A DNA stretch of 21,683 nt from Clostridia bacterium (GTDB taxonomy: Bacteria; Bacillota_E; SLMV01; PUMD01), in NCBI GenBank assembly GCA_003563755.1, contig PWUB01000200.1, positions 1 to 21,683 of the forward strand, in the 5' to 3' direction. Made by a program: the position numbers and the translations under genes. This document shows, one piece after another, positions 1 to 7,799 of this stretch (the stretch's first letter is position 1; the number at the start of each line of letters is the position of its first letter). The notes below the pieces were generated by a model. It was not told where the DNA came from. It made no database searches and saw nothing but the letters and a program-made list of their open reading frames with translations.

Positions 1-43
1 AAACAGGGGTGCCCGCCACGTCGGGAGGGGATAATGCAGTTGG

Positions 44-919
44 TCACCGCAGATAATCCAGGAGTGTGGGCGGCAGTATGCGTGCACCGGTCGCCAGCGA
101 TACCTGGTACGCCTGCTCAGCGTTGGCCAGACGCATGAGCAGCTCCGCCATATCGGCGTCACGGGTATGAGATATGAGTCGCGTCATTGACAGTTCGGTC
201 TCCTCGAGGCGTCTCTGGCTCAACTCCAGGCGGTTGATCCGACCTCCGAGTTGTGCCCTGACCGCCAGTACTTCATCCTCGGCTGCATCAATCTCCTCGA
301 GCAGCCCGTCGATCTCTTCATTGTTGCCCTCCCGGACGGCATCGCCGACCGATAGCGCGGTATCCAGCATATCCATGAAGACTCGATCGCCGGCTACGTT
401 GACAGTCAACCTGATCCCGGGTCCCACTTCGTACTCGAGGGCGCCATCGTCACCGGCGTACACAATCTCATCACCCTCCAGGGACATCGGTTCAGTTCTG
501 GTGTGATGACCGGCGAAAAGGTAACGGCCAGCGTGCCGCGTATTGGCCAGGGATAGGAGATGATCCACTATTCCCTCTATCTCCTGGCCGACCGCGTAGC
601 GGGACCCATCCGGAAGGGTATCACCTGCCCCCCGTATGGCCAGCTCACGGAGGCGGCTCAGGGCGTCACTGACCTCGTTCAGCACGGATTCGGTGGCCCT
701 CAACCAGTCCTCTCCAAGGAGGGCGTTAGTGCGAAACTGCTCAATCTCAGCGATAGTACTCCGCGCCTGCATCACTGTCACCGTCCCACCCGGATCATCA
801 GAGGGTCGGTTTATCGTAAAACCCGAGCTGAGCTGCTGCTGAAGGGTCGCCAGGCGGTCCCGGTTGATCATCAGATCGTTCAGAACTGTACGCACCATCC
901 CATTCTCGCTGATTCTCAT
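44..919 (-). CDS. flgL: Flagellar hook-filament junction protein FlgL (HAP3)
   Basis: FlgL forms the second junction ring between hook and filament and is exported by the flagellar type III system. The 291-residue protein is close to the usual FlgL length (about 300). It has the flagellin-like N-terminus (MRISENGMVRTVLNDL, then LSSGFTINRPSDDP near residues 30-43) and a C-terminal helix (about 255-285) containing ANAEQAYQVSLATGARILPP. These are the two helical ends that pack together in FlgL and flagellin. The ATG follows the flgK TAG stop directly, with a GGTGAGG-like ribosome site inside the end of flgK, so the two genes are translationally linked. It is the last gene of the flgM-flgN-flgK-flgL run. 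In Bacillus, fliW and csrA follow, but the window ends 43 bp downstream. Confidence 0.95.
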   Translation of the reverse strand: MRISENGMVRTVLNDLMINRDRLATLQQQLSSGFTINRPSDDPGGTVTVMQARSTIAEIEQFRTNALLGEDWLRATESVLNEVSDALSRLRELAIRGAGDTLPDGSRYAVGQEIEGIVDHLLSLANTRHAGRYLFAGHHTRTEPMSLEGDEIVYAGDDGALEYEVGPGIRLTVNVAGDRVFMDMLDTALSVGDAVREGNNEEIDGLLEEIDAAEDEVLAVRAQLGGRINRLELSQRRLEETELSMTRLISHTRDADMAELLMRLANAEQAYQVSLATGARILPPTLLDYLR

Positions 920-2332
920 CTACCTCACCAACCCGTTCACTATGGTGTTCAACATCTCGTCCCATACGGACACCAGGCGGGCGGCAGCACTGAAGGCGTT
1001 CTGAGCCTGGATGAGGTAGGTGAGCTCCTCATCTATGGATACCCCGGTCACTGCATCACGCTGGTTCATCAGCTGCACCAGCATGACCTGGCTGTTGTGC
1101 TGCATCTGCTCGGCCTGCTCAGCTCGAATCCCAATGTCGGCAACCACCGAGCGCAGGAATTCTCCCGGCCCCCGGTCGCCGATGAGTTCCATAGCACCTT
1201 CACGCAGAGCACTCATCTCGAGAGCATTGCTGCCATCCCCTGGGCCCGCTCCGGCCACCCCCCCAGCTGCTACGAGGTCCGTGTCCGCTGTGAGCTCCGG
1301 GTTGACCGTGAGCACTCCGCGACTGGCATCCGCTGAGAAAAACTCGATGCCAGACACTCCATTGAGATCATAACCCTGACCATGCACCTCGTTGACCGCA
1401 GCGCGTATTGCTTCCGCAAGGAGGCGCAGCTCCTCCAGCGTGCCGGGAACATCGTCGTTGCGCATACCCGCCAGTGCTCCGAGCTCGCCCACCCCGGAGG
1501 GCTCCCACGATACCGCGCTACCGCCCTCATGAATCCACTCGAAGGCGACACGGCTCTGACCCTCCTCCCCTGCAGCATCCACCATACTCAGGCGGCGACC
1601 GGTGAACGCATCCAGCACCGCGATGCCGTCCACGAGGACGCGCACGCCGCCGTCCTCAGAATCGGAAACCTGCACATCCATCAGGGTGCTGAGGCGCTCT
1701 ATGAGAACATCCCTGCGATCCATAAGGTCATTGGGGGGAACACCGGAGGCATTGAGCGCCACGATCTGCTCGCTGACCTCTGTCAGCTCATCCAATGCCA
1801 CATTCACCCGCTCAACCCGGGTCGCTATGGTCTGCTGGAGATTGCCGAGGACGTTTTCGAGCTGCCGGGTTGCAATGAGAAACGCATCCCCCATCTCGCG
1901 CCCCCGCTCGATCACCGAGGTGCGCATCGCAGCACTGTCGGCCTCCCCAGCGAGATCCTGCCAGCTGTTCCAGAACCGGTCCAGGATCACGCCTAGACCG
2001 CTGTCGCGCGGTTCTCCGATAATGTCCTCGATCTGGTGCAATATCTGGCTGCGCGCCTCCCACCTACTCAACTCACCCTGGCGAAGGTAGATCTCCCGAT
2101 CGAGATAACGGCTCTGTCTCCGCTTGATGCTGTCAACCTCGACCCCTGTCCCTATGGGCAGGCGGCGGTCACCCCCCTGTAGAAAGGGAGCTGTCGGCGC
2201 CAGGGCTACGTCCTGCTTTCTGTATCCCTCGGTGCGCGCGTTCGATATGTTGTGCCCGGTGACGTCGATAGCGGTACGGTGGGCCGCCATCGCCCTTCTG
2301 GCCATCTCCAGACCAAAGAATGTGCTCCGCAC
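920..2332 (-). CDS. flgK: Flagellar hook-associated protein FlgK (HAP1)
   Basis: FlgK is the first hook-filament junction protein. The 470-residue product begins with the rod/hook N-terminal motif (about residues 4-40, including TGHNISNARTEGYRKQ). A long central domain follows, and it ends with the hook C-terminal motif YLIQAQNAFSAAARLVSVWD, typical of the FlgK/FlgE/FlgG superfamily. It is slightly shorter than the roughly 500 residues of Bacillus FlgK. The start is GTG; upstream is only a modest GGTGGA-type ribosome site 26 bases after flgN. It abuts flgL downstream. Identity rests on both terminal motifs, on length and on position between flgN and flgL. Confidence 0.95.
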   Translation of the reverse strand: MRSTFFGLEMARRAMAAHRTAIDVTGHNISNARTEGYRKQDVALAPTAPFLQGGDRRLPIGTGVEVDSIKRRQSRYLDREIYLRQGELSRWEARSQILHQIEDIIGEPRDSGLGVILDRFWNSWQDLAGEADSAAMRTSVIERGREMGDAFLIATRQLENVLGNLQQTIATRVERVNVALDELTEVSEQIVALNASGVPPNDLMDRRDVLIERLSTLMDVQVSDSEDGGVRVLVDGIAVLDAFTGRRLSMVDAAGEEGQSRVAFEWIHEGGSAVSWEPSGVGELGALAGMRNDDVPGTLEELRLLAEAIRAAVNEVHGQGYDLNGVSGIEFFSADASRGVLTVNPELTADTDLVAAGGVAGAGPGDGSNALEMSALREGAMELIGDRGPGEFLRSVVADIGIRAEQAEQMQHNSQVMLVQLMNQRDAVTGVSIDEELTYLIQAQNAFSAAARLVSVWDEMLNTIVNGLVR

Positions 2333-2358
2333 CGCTTATCATCCACCCTTCGTCACTC

Positions 2359-2868
2359 TCAAGACTTCCTGTCCATCAACAAGGGGTCAACATCCCCCGC
2401 TTCGTCACCGTCACCTGCGTATGTCAGGCCGGTGCGGCTCATGAGTCGTATACCTTCGAGGGAGTAGGCCACGAACTTGAGGGCCTCCTGGACCAGGCTC
2501 CGGTTCTCATCGTTGAGCAGCTTCACCCGGTCCATCAACTGCACGGCCTCGGTGCGGGCCGAGTTCAGACGGCGCTGGTGAAACGGTGATATGCCCTCTG
2601 CCTGTACCAGCTGCTGCAGGTTCTGATTCTCCTGGCTGATGTTCAGGCACCTGCTCAGTTCCTTCTGCACCTCTTCGCGTCTTGCCTCATCGGCGGCGAT
2701 GCTCATCAGCATCCTTTCCTGGGTGGTGAGAAGGGATCGCAGCTCGGCAAGATCATTGTCTCTTATGGCCTCACGCTGAGCCTCCAGGAGAGTGCAGAGG
2801 TCGCTGTAGGCAGCGCAGTGCCTCTCTAATATCTGTGCCAGACCATCCACAAGCTCGGATACAGCCAT
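2359..2868 (-). CDS. flgN: Flagellar export chaperone FlgN
   Basis: FlgN-type chaperones bind the C-termini of FlgK and FlgL and deliver them to the flagellar export gate. The predicted product is about 169 residues, almost entirely helical and charged, with a long coiled coil (LAQILERHCAAYSDLCTLLE through the QKELSRCLNISQENQNLQQL region). This is the usual size and character of FlgN (about 160 residues). The frame is open further upstream, inside flgM, but I choose the ATG at 2868. It gives the family length, lies 13 bases after the flgM stop and has an AGGGGG ribosome site about 10 bases away. Sequence conservation in FlgN is low, so the call leans on the coiled coil and on the flgM-flgN-flgK context. 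Confidence 0.88.
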   Translation of the reverse strand: MAVSELVDGLAQILERHCAAYSDLCTLLEAQREAIRDNDLAELRSLLTTQERMLMSIAADEARREEVQKELSRCLNISQENQNLQQLVQAEGISPFHQRRLNSARTEAVQLMDRVKLLNDENRSLVQEALKFVAYSLEGIRLMSRTGLTYAGDGDEAGDVDPLLMDRKS

Positions 2869-2881
2869 ACCCAGACGCCCC

Positions 2882-3217
2882 CTATCCTCCACCGTCAGAA
2901 AGAAGCCGGTTGACGACTGCCCTGGAGATGATCTTGGCGGCAACATCCTGGCTCGGCACTTCATAGGTCCCCGACTGCAGCCGCTCCTTTATCTGTGCGA
3001 GTTTATCCTCGCGCAGGGTTGGCATCCCGTTGAGAACTCCGCGGGCCTTCAGCATGTCCTGAGCTCGCGATGATAGAGTGAGGTGATCGCCCGCCGGACG
3101 CACATCCGTTGATGTCTGCCCGGTGGCTCGTCCCACGGAGTCAGATGTCTTCAGACGCGGGGTCCTCTTGTCGTGGGTCCTCAGGGTAGCGACCAGCTGT
3201 TTCATTGAGATCATCAT
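2882..3217 (-). CDS. flgM: Anti-sigma-28 (SigD) factor FlgM
   Basis: FlgM holds the flagellar sigma factor (SigD/FliA) inactive until the hook-basal body is complete. The 111-residue protein has a disordered, polar N-terminal half. The C-terminal FlgM core (about residues 45-105) includes LTLSSRAQDMLKARG, then REDKLAQIKERLQSGTYEV and VAAKIISRAVVNRLL, the typical 'R..KI..I+..I..G.Y.V....VA..ll' pattern. It is longer than Bacillus FlgM (88) because of the N-terminal extension. The start ATG at 3217 has a strong GAGGAGGG ribosome site 6 bases away; a second ATG follows directly. It is the first gene of the flgM-N-K-L unit, and its leader contains a perfect 8-bp hairpin beside the ribosome site. 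Confidence 0.93.
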   Translation of the reverse strand: MMISMKQLVATLRTHDKRTPRLKTSDSVGRATGQTSTDVRPAGDHLTLSSRAQDMLKARGVLNGMPTLREDKLAQIKERLQSGTYEVPSQDVAAKIISRAVVNRLLSDGGG

Positions 3218-3232
3218 GATTATCCCTCCTCA

Positions 3233-3253
3233 TTCCGGGCGCCCGGCCCGGAA
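3233..3253 (-). promoter_or_regulatory. Leader hairpin directly before the flgM ribosome site
   Basis: A perfect 8-bp GC-rich stem (TTCCGGGC pairing with GCCCGGAA) with a 5-base loop lies in the flgM leader. It ends a few bases before the GAGGAGGG ribosome site. No run of T follows, so it is not an ordinary intrinsic terminator. The leader also holds several GGA triplets: one in this stem's 3' arm, one in the ribosome site, and others at about 3257-3263 and 3282-3286. That arrangement resembles CsrA-bound leaders, but a CsrA role is inference only. Confidence 0.5.
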
Positions 3254-3353
3254 CATGCCCTCATTATCCTAAATCGTACCGCAGCTCCTCGAATTGCAGC
3301 ACTGTCCATAGCCCTATGTGCCTATGACACGCAACTCGTGCGAATGAATTGTG

Positions 3354-3382
3354 ATTATACTATCGATATGACCCTATATGAC
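3354..3382 (-). promoter_or_regulatory. Candidate sigma-A-type promoter for flgM-flgN-flgK-flgL
   Basis: A perfect -10 hexamer TATAAT (3354-3359) lies in an AT-rich patch, with a weak -35 (GTCATA, 3377-3382) at 17-bp spacing. It falls between the comF stop and flgM and would give a leader of about 130 bases. I saw no convincing SigD pattern (TAAA with GCCGATAT) in this gap. The -10 is good and the -35 poor, so an activator or a different sigma factor is possible. Confidence 0.45.
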
Positions 3383-3396
3383 GATATTTCGCCTAC

Positions 3397-4134
3397 TTAG
3401 TGGTCAAGATGTCTTTCGTACCCGGGATCCAGTGCAGCCAGGGCGGCAACGCGTACCGTACCGGAGAAGCCTCGTCGCAGGGCCGCAGCTGCGGCGCGAG
3501 AGATGCCTGCCCCGGTATAGATATCGTCCATCAGGACCACCGACTGCAGCGTTTCGGGGGGAATGCGCCTGAGGATGAACTCCATTCTGCTGTCCGTCGG
3601 ACAGCAGAGCAGGGACAGGGTGGGCACACCCAGGAGCTTGCCGGTGACCCGGGTGAGGGATTCCACCGGATCGAATCCCCGGGCGCGACAGCGCCGGGGT
3701 GATGAAGGGATGGGCACCAGCGCGGATGTCGACGCCCGGAAGTTGATGATCCCGAGTCTGCGTGACATCAGGAAGCCTAGCGACTCGACAAGGTGATCCT
3801 GGAGGTGATCCCGGTAGAGTTCAATGAGCTGCCGCAATCGACCACGGTAAGGGCCTATGTAGTGCAGCGACCCCGGCAGCTCCGACGTCACGCAGAGGTG
3901 CCCGGCCGTACCGTCCATCCAGGCGACAACCGCTGGTCTGCGCCCGCAGACAGGGCAAACCTCGGGATAGCGCTGCACCAGCAACTGGCAGGAAGGGCAC
4001 AGTCCCGGGGCACATCCTTTCGGCTGAGGATAGGCCAGCCTCCGGCCGCATCCTGCACAACAGGCGCAGGGAGGATACAAAAGATCGACAACCAGTCCCG
4101 TTATCTTGGCAACCCTGTGCGCAATATCTACCAA
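3397..4134 (-). CDS. comF: ComF family phosphoribosyltransferase-like protein (ComFC)
   Basis: ComFC-like proteins carry an N-terminal four-cysteine zinc-binding segment and a C-terminal type I phosphoribosyltransferase fold, and take part in DNA uptake for transformation. Here the N-terminal part (about residues 20-65) has CxxC pairs (CACCAGC, CPSC, CPVC). The PRPP-site region near residue 205 reads VVLMDDIYTGAGIS, and a conserved PRRCRARGFDPVESL precedes it. Length 245 matches the family (about 240). The TTG start overlaps the end of the upstream gene (TTG within TTGGTAG) and has only a distant GGAGAA ribosome site, which suggests translational coupling. A comF-flgM neighbourhood is common in Bacillota. 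The binding loop has an extra alanine (TGAG) relative to the usual TTGAT, a mild oddity. Confidence 0.9.
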   Translation of the reverse strand: MVDIAHRVAKITGLVVDLLYPPCACCAGCGRRLAYPQPKGCAPGLCPSCQLLVQRYPEVCPVCGRRPAVVAWMDGTAGHLCVTSELPGSLHYIGPYRGRLRQLIELYRDHLQDHLVESLGFLMSRRLGIINFRASTSALVPIPSSPRRCRARGFDPVESLTRVTGKLLGVPTLSLLCCPTDSRMEFILRRIPPETLQSVVLMDDIYTGAGISRAAAAALRRGFSGTVRVAALAALDPGYERHLDH

Positions 4135-4616
4135 GGGGCGAATCGTTCTCCGTCAGGTCTGATGTGAAAGCATTCTTGATCCATGAGGGTCGTCACCATA
4201 GCCAGGAGCCGGTCCCAGTCCGCCGGCCGACAGGGTGACATGGACACGATGACGCGTTCGGACAACAGCAGGCCCCGCAGCCGCCCTTCGAACTCGTCCT
4301 CGACGACGAGGGAGACCCCCTCCCATGTGTCGGCCATCTGCTGTGCGACAGCTTCCGTATCGTCGCAGGACTGCCCCGTTACGAGTAAGATGTGGGCACT
4401 GACTATGCCCCTGCGGTCGAAGCAGACAAGAAGCCTCCTAACGGCCCATTCCATGTAGGGGGCCTGATCCCTACACCACACAACAAGGGTGATCCCGATC
4501 CTTTCCGAGTGAGGTTTCAGTGCACCGTCCCTCAGCGTTTCGGTCACGATCCACGTCGCAAGAGCAAGGGCGACCAACAGCATGAGCTGCACTGGCAATG
4601 CAGAAATCTCCGGCAA
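4128..4616 (-). CDS. Unrecognised membrane-anchored protein between metK and comF
   Basis: I do not recognise this protein with certainty. It has one N-terminal membrane segment (VQLMLLVALALATWIVTETL) and a soluble domain of about 125 residues. That domain alternates strands and helices: ITLVVWCRDQ, a helix with YMEWAVRRLLVCF, then AHILLVTGQSCDDTEAV. The pattern recalls the first half of a family-2 glycosyltransferase-like fold, but the DxD motif and acceptor half are missing, so no activity is assigned. The frame is open to a GTG at 4625, but that codon overlaps the GGAGG ribosome site. I prefer the TTG at 4616, 8 bases after GGAGG. Its stop overlaps the comF start by several bases, implying cotranscription. 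An alternative is a lineage-specific anchoring protein. Confidence 0.75.
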   Translation of the reverse strand: MPEISALPVQLMLLVALALATWIVTETLRDGALKPHSERIGITLVVWCRDQAPYMEWAVRRLLVCFDRRGIVSAHILLVTGQSCDDTEAVAQQMADTWEGVSLVVEDEFEGRLRGLLLSERVIVSMSPCRPADWDRLLAMVTTLMDQECFHIRPDGERFAPW

Positions 4617-4678
4617 GGCACCCACCTCCGCCCAGCTTCATTTTATGTTGGGCGAAGGATGGGAGTGTGTTCGCCGGT

Positions 4679-5950
4679 CTAGCCCTTTCCTGACCGGTCA
4701 GCCCACGGGTTGACGCTGGCCTCCGTGGACCACTCGAACGTCGACTCCGGAACGCTGGCACAGAGCCCCGCAGCATCTCTCAACTCATCAACACGGTCCG
4801 TGTCCTCCCAGGGGGCATCTATGTCAGTGCGACCGAAGTGACCATAGGCTGCCGTGGGCTCGAAAATTGGCCTCCGCAGGCGCAGAGTCTGTATGATGGC
4901 TGCCGGTCGGAAATCGAAGAACTCGCGGACGAGCTGCTCGATGCGCTCATCCGGTATGCGGCCTGTACCGTAGGTCTGCACCTGAAGGGAAAGGGGAGAA
5001 GGCACCCCGATTGCATAAGCCACCTCCAGCTCACACTCGTCGGCCAGGCCTGCCGCCACCACGTTCTTTGCAGCATAACGCGCCATGTAGGATCCGGACC
5101 GGTCAACCTTCGTGGGGTCCTTTCCGGAGAAGCATCCACCGCCGTGGTGAGACCGCCCGCCGTAGGCATCGACGATGATCTTCCGTCCCGTCAGCCCTGT
5201 ATCCGCCTGGGGACCGCCCATGGCGAAACGACCCGTTGGATTCACGAAGTACTCGGTGTCATCGTCCGTGAATCCCTCGGGAATGACGGGGCGTACGACC
5301 CGTTCCAGTATGTCCTCTCGAATGCTCTCCAACACCACATCAGGGCGATGCTGGGCCGAAACGACTACCTTGCTGACGCGAACGGGTAGACTGTTCTCGT
5401 CGTGCTCCACGGTGCACTGGGTCTTGCCGTCGGGTCTCAAGTAGGAAATGACCCCGTTGCGGCGACAGTAAGCCAGCCTCCTCGCCAGGCGGTGGGCAAG
5501 GGAAGTAGAAAAGGGCATGAGCTCCGGGGTCTCTCGGACCGCATAGCCGAACACGATACCCTGATCACCTGCACCGATGCTGTCCAGGTAGTCGTCATCT
5601 CCTTCTTGCACCTCCGCACATGCCACGCCCTGGGCGATGTCCGGAGACTGCTCATCGATGGCCGAAAGAACCGCGCACGTCTCTCCGTCAAACCCGTACT
5701 TTGCCCGCGTGTAACCTATGTTCTTAACGGTGGTGCGCACCACCCCCGGGATGTCAACGTAGCAGTCGGTGGATATTTCTCCCGAGACGAGCACAAGCCC
5801 GGTGGTGACCAGCGACTCACAGGCAACCCGTGCCCTGGGATCGAGCCGAAGTATGGAATCCAGAACGGCGTCGGACACCTGGTCCGCAATCTTGTCCGGG
5901 TGGCCCTCCGTCACCGATTCTGAAGTGAAACTACGGTTCGCTCTCTTCAT
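4679..5950 (-). CDS. metK: S-adenosylmethionine synthetase MetK
   Basis: MetK makes S-adenosylmethionine from methionine and ATP in the cytoplasm. The product (423 residues from ATG 5950) is slightly longer than the usual 385-400. It carries the family signatures: [20 protein letters not shown] at residues 8-27 (with the ATP-binding histidine), the [12 protein letters not shown] loop, and the glycine-rich [17 protein letters not shown] segment. The ORF is open upstream to 6031, but the ATG at 5950 matches where MetK proteins begin and has a GGGGAGGAG ribosome site about 10 bases before it. No SAM riboswitch was recognisable in the 148-bp gap before it, only a candidate promoter. It sits between nagA and an unknown gene upstream of comF, a position I do not know as conserved. 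Confidence 0.97.
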   Translation of the reverse strand: MKRANRSFTSESVTEGHPDKIADQVSDAVLDSILRLDPRARVACESLVTTGLVLVSGEISTDCYVDIPGVVRTTVKNIGYTRAKYGFDGETCAVLSAIDEQSPDIAQGVACAEVQEGDDDYLDSIGAGDQGIVFGYAVRETPELMPFSTSLAHRLARRLAYCRRNGVISYLRPDGKTQCTVEHDENSLPVRVSKVVVSAQHRPDVVLESIREDILERVVRPVIPEGFTDDDTEYFVNPTGRFAMGGPQADTGLTGRKIIVDAYGGRSHHGGGCFSGKDPTKVDRSGSYMARYAAKNVVAAGLADECELEVAYAIGVPSPLSLQVQTYGTGRIPDERIEQLVREFFDFRPAAIIQTLRLRRPIFEPTAAYGHFGRTDIDAPWEDTDRVDELRDAAGLCASVPESTFEWSTEASVNPWADRSGKG

Positions 5951-6026
5951 ACCAGATCTGCTCCTCCCCTTGCTGGCGCCCTGTAGACGGTGCACAACCC
6001 AAACACCAGATCCAGCGCTTCTTCCA

Positions 6027-6056
6027 ATCATATCCTCTCGGCCGCTCCTGCCGCAA
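6027..6056 (-). promoter_or_regulatory. metK: Candidate sigma-A-type promoter for metK
   Basis: A -10 match TATGAT (6027-6032) is preceded at 18 bp by TTGCGG (6051-6056), matching only the TTG of the -35 consensus. It would give a leader of about 70 bases to the metK ATG. The gap between nagA and metK (5951-6098) is the natural place for a promoter, but the -35 is weak. Confidence 0.35.
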
Positions 6057-6098
6057 CTGTGAGAATAACCTACCGACTGTCACGGGCCCTCACCCCTG

Positions 6099-7286
6099 TC
6101 ATCGCCCGGTGGGCAGCCTACCGTGGACTATCTCCCCGCCCACGATGGTGGCCACTACGTTCCAACTATCATCCAGAATAGCTAGATCCGCACGTCTTCC
6201 GGGAAGCAGTTCGCCGGCGTTGATCCCCAGGACCCTGGCCGGCACGGTACAGCACACGACAGTGGCCTCTGCCAGCGACATTCCCAGCCAGCGACCGGCT
6301 CGCCGCAGCAGGCCCGCGGGGGTTATGACGCTTCCTGCAAGCCGCCCATCCGGGGTCTCTGCCCGGCCTCCCGTCACCCTCACCGCCGTGCCGCCCAGGG
6401 TAAATTGACCCTCCCCCACCCCGGCGGCTGCGGTGGAGTCTGTGACGAGGCAGATCTCTTCCGGGGCCTTGCAGGCGGACACAAGGCGTAGGGTCGCGCG
6501 GTGTAGATGGTGACCGTCCGCTATGAGTTCACAGGTCACTTCTGGAGTGAGCAGGGCTGCGGTCACCGCAGCAGGCCTGCGATGGTGTAGCGACGGCATG
6601 GCGTTGAACAGGTGCACCACGTGGCGGATGCCTTCCGAGAAAGCCCTCACCATCTGATCGTAGGAGGCATCGGTATGTCCCACACCTACCGTGACTCCGT
6701 GTGCTTGCAGCAGCCGGCTCACCTCCAGGGCTGCAGGCAGTTCCGGGGCCAGCGTCACCAGCGCGAGACGGCCGCGTGCTGTTTCTACCCATCGCCGTAC
6801 CTCATCGGGATCCGGAGGCCTTATCACCTCGGGTGGATGAGCACCCCGTCTCGACGGAGCCAGGAAGGGCCCCTCAAGGTGAACCCCGGGAATCCTCGCG
6901 CCGGCAGGATCAGAGGGCAGTGTACTGGCCCGGCGCAGAAATCGCAGTGTATCTTCCGGTGTGCAGCTGATCAAACCGGGAATGAGGGTGGACGCGCCGT
7001 GCCGACATGCGTACCGCGAGAGACGGTGCCAGAGCGCAACAGCCTCCTCGTCGGATAGGGAAGCGGAGGCCAGGCACGCAGCATCAAGACCTTCGCCTCC
7101 GTGCATGTGCAGGTCGACCATACCGGGTATCACTGTGTACCCAGGTGGAATGGTCACATCGGGGCTTTCGAGGGCCTCACCCTCTCTTACACAGACAAGA
7201 TGAGCATCGCTCCAGGTGAGAGTCGACCATCGCGCACCCCTCCCCGGGAGAACCATCTGTCCCCTCAGGGAAAAGGATCGATCCAT
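6099..7286 (-). CDS. nagA: N-acetylglucosamine-6-phosphate deacetylase NagA
   Basis: NagA removes acetate from GlcNAc-6-phosphate to give glucosamine-6-phosphate in amino-sugar recycling. The protein (395 residues from ATG 7286) is an amidohydrolase with a clear metal site: HMH at 60-62, EGPF with Glu138, GHT with His204, HLFNAM with His225, DGHH near 257-260, and the catalytic Asp283 in VTDSTAAAG. The frame also offers a GTG at 7292, but that codon overlaps the GGAG ribosome site; the ATG at 7286 lies 5 bases after it. The fabZ stop lies 3 bases upstream, so the pair is probably cotranscribed. In this neighbourhood, with wecA/wecB elsewhere in the window, it may supply wall precursors, though nothing here shows that directly. 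Confidence 0.93.
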   Translation of the reverse strand: MDRSFSLRGQMVLPGRGARWSTLTWSDAHLVCVREGEALESPDVTIPPGYTVIPGMVDLHMHGGEGLDAACLASASLSDEEAVALWHRLSRYACRHGASTLIPGLISCTPEDTLRFLRRASTLPSDPAGARIPGVHLEGPFLAPSRRGAHPPEVIRPPDPDEVRRWVETARGRLALVTLAPELPAALEVSRLLQAHGVTVGVGHTDASYDQMVRAFSEGIRHVVHLFNAMPSLHHRRPAAVTAALLTPEVTCELIADGHHLHRATLRLVSACKAPEEICLVTDSTAAAGVGEGQFTLGGTAVRVTGGRAETPDGRLAGSVITPAGLLRRAGRWLGMSLAEATVVCCTVPARVLGINAGELLPGRRADLAILDDSWNVVATIVGGEIVHGRLPTGR

Positions 7287-7288
7287 GT

Positions 7289-7741
7289 TCACTCCGTCTG
7301 TTCCTCGTTCAGCAAAGTGAACGACATAGTTCCCTCAACAGCTGTCTCTTCTCCCACCGAGGCCCGTGCCTTGACCCGAACAAAGGGGCCCCTTCTGCGC
7401 ACCAGATCGATTCTGAGATCCAGCCGATCCCCCGGCCGGACGGGCCGTCGGAATTTGACGCCGTCGAGGCCTGAGAACACACCGACCGTGTCGTCGGGAG
7501 CATCCTGCAGGAAGCACACCGCGGCCAGCTGGGCCAGGGCTTCGACGGAGATGACCCCGGGCAGCAGCGGCAAGCCGGGGAAATGCCCCGGGAAGAACCA
7601 TTCGTTACCGCTGACCATCTTGTATCCCTGGGCCCATTCACCCGGCTCGATGGCAGTGACTGCGTCGATGAACAGGAAGGGATATCGGTGGGGTATGCAC
7701 TCCTTGATGTCCTCCAGGTCCATCCTTCGATCTTCCGTCAT
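7289..7741 (-). CDS. fabZ: 3-hydroxyacyl-[ACP] dehydratase FabZ
   Basis: FabZ dehydrates 3-hydroxyacyl-ACP in fatty-acid elongation. The 150-residue hotdog-fold protein has the family start IPHRYPFLFIDAV (16-28), the catalytic histidine in FPGHFPG (His53) and the catalytic glutamate in VEALAQ (Glu67). The ATG at 7741 has a GGAGG ribosome site 7 bases away. A second ATG at 7723 would give a more typical N-terminus but has only a poor site. The upstream ribosome site lies inside the 3' arm of a terminator-like hairpin following flhP, so translation may depend on that structure. The flhO-flhP-fabZ order matches the Bacillus ywpB neighbourhood. It nearly abuts nagA. Confidence 0.95.
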   Translation of the reverse strand: MTEDRRMDLEDIKECIPHRYPFLFIDAVTAIEPGEWAQGYKMVSGNEWFFPGHFPGLPLLPGVISVEALAQLAAVCFLQDAPDDTVGVFSGLDGVKFRRPVRPGDRLDLRIDLVRRRGPFVRVKARASVGEETAVEGTMSFTLLNEEQTE

Positions 7742-7785
7742 AAAAACACCTCCGAGGAACTAGTTCTTCCCCGGAGGAGGTTTTT
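7742..7785 (-). terminator. Terminator-like hairpin after flhP, overlapping the fabZ ribosome site
   Basis: On the minus strand AAAAAC pairs with GTTTTT and CCTCCG (7772-7777) pairs with CGGAGG (7749-7754). Small internal mismatches separate the two stems, and a further GGAA/TTCC stem lies in the loop. The 3' side ends in five T directly before the fabZ ATG, and the other strand also ends in five T, so it could act in both directions. The CGGAGG arm is also the fabZ ribosome site. It may be a leaky terminator, an attenuator, or both. Confidence 0.6.
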
Positions 7786-7799
7786 CCTGTGGCACAACC

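Noticed and set aside
560..1336. 258-codon plus-strand frame opposite flgK/flgL
   Set aside because: It crosses two well-supported minus-strand genes, shows no family motifs and has no ribosome site of note.
4626..4678. Short inverted repeats between metK and the unknown gene (GGCGAA/TTCGCC, GCCCA/TGGGC)
   Set aside because: Stems of 5-6 bp with long loops and no T run; not enough for a terminator or regulator call.
5951..6031. N-terminal extension of metK to 6031
   Set aside because: It covers the likely promoter and leader; MetK proteins begin near the ATG at 5950, which has a ribosome site.
5951..6098. SAM riboswitch upstream of metK
   Set aside because: Looked for the conserved cores and stems; none is recognisable in the 148-bp gap.
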